Below the pieces are notes generated by a model. The model saw only the letters and a list, made by a program, of their open reading frames with translations. It did no database searches and had not been told where the DNA came from. From NCBI RefSeq assembly GCF_000523235.1, contig NZ_CP006850.1, positions 992,001-1,056,000 on the forward strand: a stretch of 64,000 bases of DNA. Reading direction: 5' to 3'. The position numbers were made by a program, and so were the translations under genes. Positions 55,001-61,000 of this stretch are shown piece by piece. This stretch comes from Nocardia nova SH22a. Its GTDB lineage: Bacteria; Actinomycetota; Actinomycetes; Mycobacteriales; Mycobacteriaceae. Positions within the stretch are counted from its first letter, which is position 1; every line of letters starts with the position of its first letter.

Positions 55001-58000
55001 CGGCTGGCGCCACCGGCGCAGCGGCGCGCCGAACTGTCCATCGAACTGGGCGAGCGGCGCACCGTCGATCTGCGGCGGCTCGAGCGGCTGGCCCGAGAAT
55101 TCGGTGTCGATCCGGAGGGGCGAACGCGACCCGAGCTGCAGCGCGCGGTGCGCGAGGCGGTGAACAACCATCGGGAGACGATTCCCGAACGGCAGCGGCG
55201 CGCGACGGTGCGGCTGGTCGACCGGTATCGCGTATCCGCGGCGAACGAATCGGCCCGCCGGGCCGAGGCCCAGCATGCGGCCGAGCGCGAATTGATGCAG
55301 CTGCGAGCGGGTTTCGACGATCGCGGACCACGGATCTCGGGAGTTTCCTACCGGCGCTTCCGATTCGACGCGCCCACCCGGATGCGGATGGAGGGCGCCG
55401 TGGGCGAACGCGGACGCTGGGTCGGTGTCGGCGCGGGTGCGGATCCGGAGTTGCGGATGCCCGCGCGGGAACGGACCCGGCAGGCCGCTGAGGGCTTCGA
55501 CGCCGTCTACCACCGCATCGAATTGGATCACCACGGCCGACTCTGGGTGAGCGAACATCATCCGGACGTGACGGAGGCGCCGCCCACCCGGCCCGGACCG
55601 CCCCGCCGTCCCGGTGACTGGATGCCGGGCGGCGCCGACCACGAACATCAGCCGGGTGACCGGGCGCTGCGCCGCCGGATCTCGGACCTGGGCGCGGAGC
55701 TGAAACGCCGTAACGACCTGTCGGACAAGAACTTCGCCAAGATTGTCCGGCTCGCCGAAGATCTGGGTATCGACGACGCCTGGCGGATGCGGCCGCGGGA
55801 GTTGGCTGTCGCGTTGCGGGAACTGATCGCCGAGCGTCGCGCCCGCGCCGACGCCCTGTGGAACCGGGCCGAGATTCCCCGGGCCGATCTGCAGAAGTTC
55901 TTCGAGGATCGGCGGGCCGAGGAGGCCCGCGCCGAGGAGACCGAATCGCTCGGCAAGATCCTGCTGGGCCTGCTCCGGGTGCACGACCAGACCCTGGTCG
56001 CCGCGGGAGATCGAGTGGCGGCCGATGCCGCACTGCTGGCCGCACGTGACGTGCTCGCCGGGCACGAGGGGCGCCCGGTGGATGCCGACGGACGGCCGGT
56101 GGATCCGGAATCGGCTGTGGGACGGCTGGTTCCAGGACACGACGGCGCTCCCGACCGCCTGGTTGTGGTGGCGCCGGGCGCGAATCCGGACCGGATCATC
56201 GATCCCGCCACGCGCCGCGCACTGCTCGGCGACGACGGTGAATTCGTGTTCCATCAGGTCCGGGTCGATACCGACGGCCGTGTCATCGTCACCGAAATGC
56301 ATGAGCCACCAACGGAACTCGGCCACGCTCCTCGACCGGAACTCGAATCGCCTCGTCCAGCGGAGCCGGAACAACCCGCTCCCGATATCGAACCGGTGGC
56401 CGATCCGCAGGCGGCACTCGACGCCAAGGTCCGCGAACGTGCCCAGATCGCCGCCGATCTCGAGTTCTGGCGGAGTAAGGCCGATCATCGGGCCGAGCCG
56501 TTCGGCGATCTGGACCTGTCGCGCAACCGCTGGTCGGAGACCTTGCGCCAATTGCGCGGCAACACAATGCAGTACGTGCGCGACAGTGCGGGCCTGGACG
56601 CCGCCGATGTCGCCCGGCACGAACAGCTCAATCCGCAACAGGTGCGCGAGCACACCGATCGGATCGACAAGCTGGCCGCCGCGCTCGATCGCTTCTTCCA
56701 TTTCGAGGACCGGCTCGATGCGATCGACCGCGAGATCCACGATCTGGAACAGCAGGGCGCCCGGCACGATGCCTCGCTGGCCGAGGATGTCCGCGACGAA
56801 CTCGGCCGGGTCGCCGACGAGCACCGGGCCGCGGTGCAGCGAGCTAAACCGTTGCGGCGCAGCAGAGATGAGCTGTCCCGGCTCCTCGATGATCCCGCCC
56901 AGCGCACTCCCGAGAACCTGCGCCGCCTCGCCGATGCCGAGGACGCGGTTCGCCGCGCCGAGCACGAGATCGACCGTTTCAACGACGAGCGGGTCGCACT
57001 CACCGGGGCCTGGAACGATGCTGTCGACGAGCACTGGCGGGCGGTGAACGGCTCCGACGAGACGCCCGCACTGCACCGGTTGAACGAACACGTGTGGTTC
57101 GACCGCGGCCGCGCACCCGCCGAGGACGGTACCGGTGGGCGGCCCGCTCGTCTCATCGTCGTGGCCGGGCGGTCGGCATTCGATCATCCCGATGTACCGG
57201 TGCGTGACGGTGATCCGGACGCGCCGGTACGGCCCGCCGACGATCGGTTCGACGCACCACTGCTCGACGCGCTGGCACTGCATCCGGATCTCGCTGTGCT
57301 GCTGAAGGATCCGGATGTCGTCATCGATCGGCTGATGGTCACCGGTGAACTCGCCGCGGGCGACCGCGACGGCGGTGGGCAGATTCGCGCACACGTCGAC
57401 ACGATGGCGCCGGTCGAGATCCGTCGCGACGAACTGCCCGCGCATCCACGCGGCCGGATGGGCGGTGACCGGCTGCCGTTCGCCGGTGACACCATCGTGC
57501 GCTGGCGCGGCGTCGACGGCTGGCACGATGTCCGCGAGGGGCAGGCCCGTGGCTTGCACGCGTATCAGCCGAAGCTGCCGCGCGGCACCAAACTCGACAA
57601 GCATTGGCAGGCCGAGGTCGAGGGCTGGCGGCTGCCGCCCAAGGGATGGGCGGCCTTCGGCGGCACGGACAACTCCCACATCCCGTACCGGCAGCGCGAG
57701 GAGAAGATGCCGGACGGGTTCAGCGGCACCATGGCCGCCGAGCCGTTCCAGAACATGGTGGAGCCGTTGCTGATTCGGCTCATCAGCGATCATTGGCCGG
57801 AGTTGAGCTACGAGGAGATCCTGACGCTGAGCGAGGCCGGACGCGCCGAGCTGTGGTGGCATCAGGGGCCGGGGCCGAAGCCGGAGCCGCCGCCGGGCTG
57901 GGACGAGGAAGCCCATCACGCCATGCCGCTGGACGGCGCGCTGTACACGATCGGCAAGCGCTGGGTGCAGCTCTACGACATGGCGCGCAAACATCCGTGG

Positions 58001-61000
58001 ATACTGGGGCCGCTGCAGCGCCGTCCGGAGATCGGGCAGTGGGTTCGCGACCACACCGGCGGATTGCCGGACGGGCCGTTCGATCCGAAACATCCGCTGC
58101 TGCGCAAGGTTCCGATCGTGCGCACGTTCCGCGGCTGGAAGGGCTGGAAGCCCGGGCCACGGACCGATCTGCAGCCCGCGCACCGGCCGTGGTCGGCGGC
58201 CGATCACGCCCCGCCGCGCGATCGGGTGGAGTTCTCGACACCGCGTCAGGATCGCGACATCGCGCGCTGGGCCGCGGTGCAGCGCTGGGCCGACCGCGTG
58301 ATCGGCCGATTCGCCGACGATGCCGGGAATGCCGACGTGGGCCGGATCGTCGATCAGCTGACGCGGGCGCGTGATCCGCTCTTGGACCCGGCCGATCCGG
58401 GCGGCGCACGGCTGGACGCGCTGAACCTGGCCCGGCATCCGGACGGCACGCCGCTGACCCGCGCGGAGCTGACCGAGCGCATCCAGCTGGTCAAGGACCA
58501 TCTGATGCGCAACACGATGTGGGTGCGCGACCACGCCGATCCGACCGGCCGCATGGTCCAGAAGCCCTACGATCGGCTGCCGCATGTGGCCGATGCCTGG
58601 CTGCGGCTCACCGGAGAAGGCGACGGTGACGGCCGCACCAGTCCGCACGACGAGGATCTGCTGCTTCTCGACGATGCCTACGACGAGGCGAAATATCTCG
58701 CCGAGCACCCCGGAGCGAGCTGGCACGACGCCGACCTGGAAGCCGCGCGGCACGGCTACGACTGGGACACCAACCGGCGGCGCCTGAGCGGACATCTCGT
58801 GGTCCGCGACGGCCGCCCGCTGCACCCGGACGAGTTGCCGCCCGACGCGCCCGAACACGACGGCGACAAGAAGCTGCGCATGTCGCGGCTGCCGTATGCG
58901 GTCGACGGACCGGCCCTCGACACATCGTGGCTGCCGCCGCGCGCCCGCTGGGCGGCCGACGTACTGGCCGAAACCCGTGCCCGCCAACGCTTCCCGGGCC
59001 TGCCCGACGATCCGGTGGACGCCTTGAAACAGCTTGCGCTACAGGACAATGCGCTGCGACGGGCCCTGACCGCCCCGTGGGCCCGCGATCCGCTCCTGGA
59101 TCTGGCCGTGCGCGCGGGCCGGGTGGAACTACTCGTCGACGCCGATCCCGCCGAACGCCCCACCCTGGCGCAGCGCCTCGGCGAGCCCGAACAGGCCGTG
59201 CGGCCCGATGAGTTGCCAGACACACTCACGCGGCTACGCGACGACCTCACCCGCCGGATCGGCGAGGCCGCGGACCGCGCGCCGACGGAATTGCCCGCGG
59301 ATCCGGCCGGTGCGCGGCCCGCTCTGGACGGGGGTGCGGACGAGGGCGGCGAGTCCGGGGATGTTGCGCCAGTGGGGGATGGCGCGGATCAGGGAAGTGA
59401 GCACGGAGACGCCAGGGTGGCGCCGATCGGTGACGGTGCGGCGCAGGGTGGTGAGTCTGGTGATGTGAAGGTGGTGCCGGTTGGTGACGGCGCGGCGCAG
59501 GGTGGCGAGTCCGGTGGCGTCGAGGTGGGGCCCGTCGGTGACGATGCGGGGCAAGGTGGCGAGCCCGGGGACGCCGAAGCGGGGCCGGGCGGTGGCCGTG
59601 AGCCTGCTGGTCCGTTGCAGCAGTTGGGACCGCTGGAACAGCATGAATTGACCTCGGGACGTGCGGAAGTCGAGCGGCTGGCGGTCGAACGCGCCCGGCT
59701 CGCGAACGAGATGGAACGGTTGCGTGCCGAACGCGATGCGGCGACCGGCACCGAACGCGATCGTGCCGCAGCGGCTTACGAACAGGTGCGTGCGCAGGTC
59801 TTCGCCCTGACCGACCGGATCACCGACGCGGCGGGTCCCGACTTCCTGGCCGCTCAGGGTGCCCACCCGGTGACGAACCAGGTCGGCATCATCGACGGCG
59901 ACCACCCCGTCGTCATCGTCGTCGGCCTGCGATCCGACGGTACAGGCGGCCCCCCGCACGACGCCGAACTCGTGGCGGCAGCCGCCGCCCATCCGGAAGC
60001 GGCCGAGGCACTGGCCCATCCGGATGTGGAGATCCGCTACATCCGCCTTGCCGTCGATTCCCAGGGCCATGCCTTCGTGGCTCCCCTGGAGTCACCCAAC
60101 CAGCCACCGGCCGCCGGTCCGACGCGCACACCACCCCCGCCCGACGGTGGACACGACGATTCCGGCAATACCGTTGACCAGCAAGGGGATCCAGCCGACG
60201 GCGCCGATCCGACCCCAGCACAACCAGACCGCACCGCCGCAAGTCCGAAGGGAGACCAGGGCGGGCCGGGACAAAGCGACGGCGTGTCCGAACCCGAAGA
60301 GGCTGCGCCGAGGGAGGGTGACGGCGCGTCCGACGGTGAGCAGAGTGTCCCGAAACAGGGAGACGACATCCCCGATGGCGACGCTATCCAGCCGAAGCAA
60401 GATGGCGCTGTACCGGAACAGCGGAGTCAAGCGCGTCGTGCGGACAACGAGTCGGAAAATGAGCAGGGTGGGCTCGAACCCGGCGCCGATGAGCCTGGAA
60501 GTGAAGAGGGACAGCACAAACCGGGTGAGGAGGCCGTACAGCAGCAGCAAGGTGAGGCACGTCGTGCGGTCGCCGAGTCGGAAGGCAGTCAGGGCGTGCG
60601 CAAGCCGGGCGCCGCTGTGCCTGGAAGTGAAAAGGGCCAGCCGAAGTCGGACGATGGGGCCGCGGCGGAGCAGGGTGGGGCGCGTCGTGCGGGTGATGCG
60701 TCCGAAAGTGAGAAGGGCGAGGCGGACGCGGCCGGTGACGATGGGGCTGGGGAGCAAGGGGATTCGGGCGCGTCGGGTGCGGAGGAGTCGCAGCACGGGC
60801 AGCATTCGGGTGGTCGTCGGGGCAAGGGGGACGGTTCCGGCTCCGGGGACCGGGGGCGCGCGGGTTCGGCCAGGCGCGGGCAGCAACCGCCCGACGGTGG
60901 CGATCCCGATCATGGTGACGATGCGGACGCGCAGGCCCGTCGACCGCGCAAGACTTACATCACCCCGGTCCCGCATGTCCCTCACAACGCCGAATTCGAT

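Noticed and set aside
54458..58987. A 1,500-codon open frame on the minus strand opposite the giant gene
   Set aside because: It is a shadow of the plus-strand frame: no recognisable domain, and codon use is that of a complementary frame.
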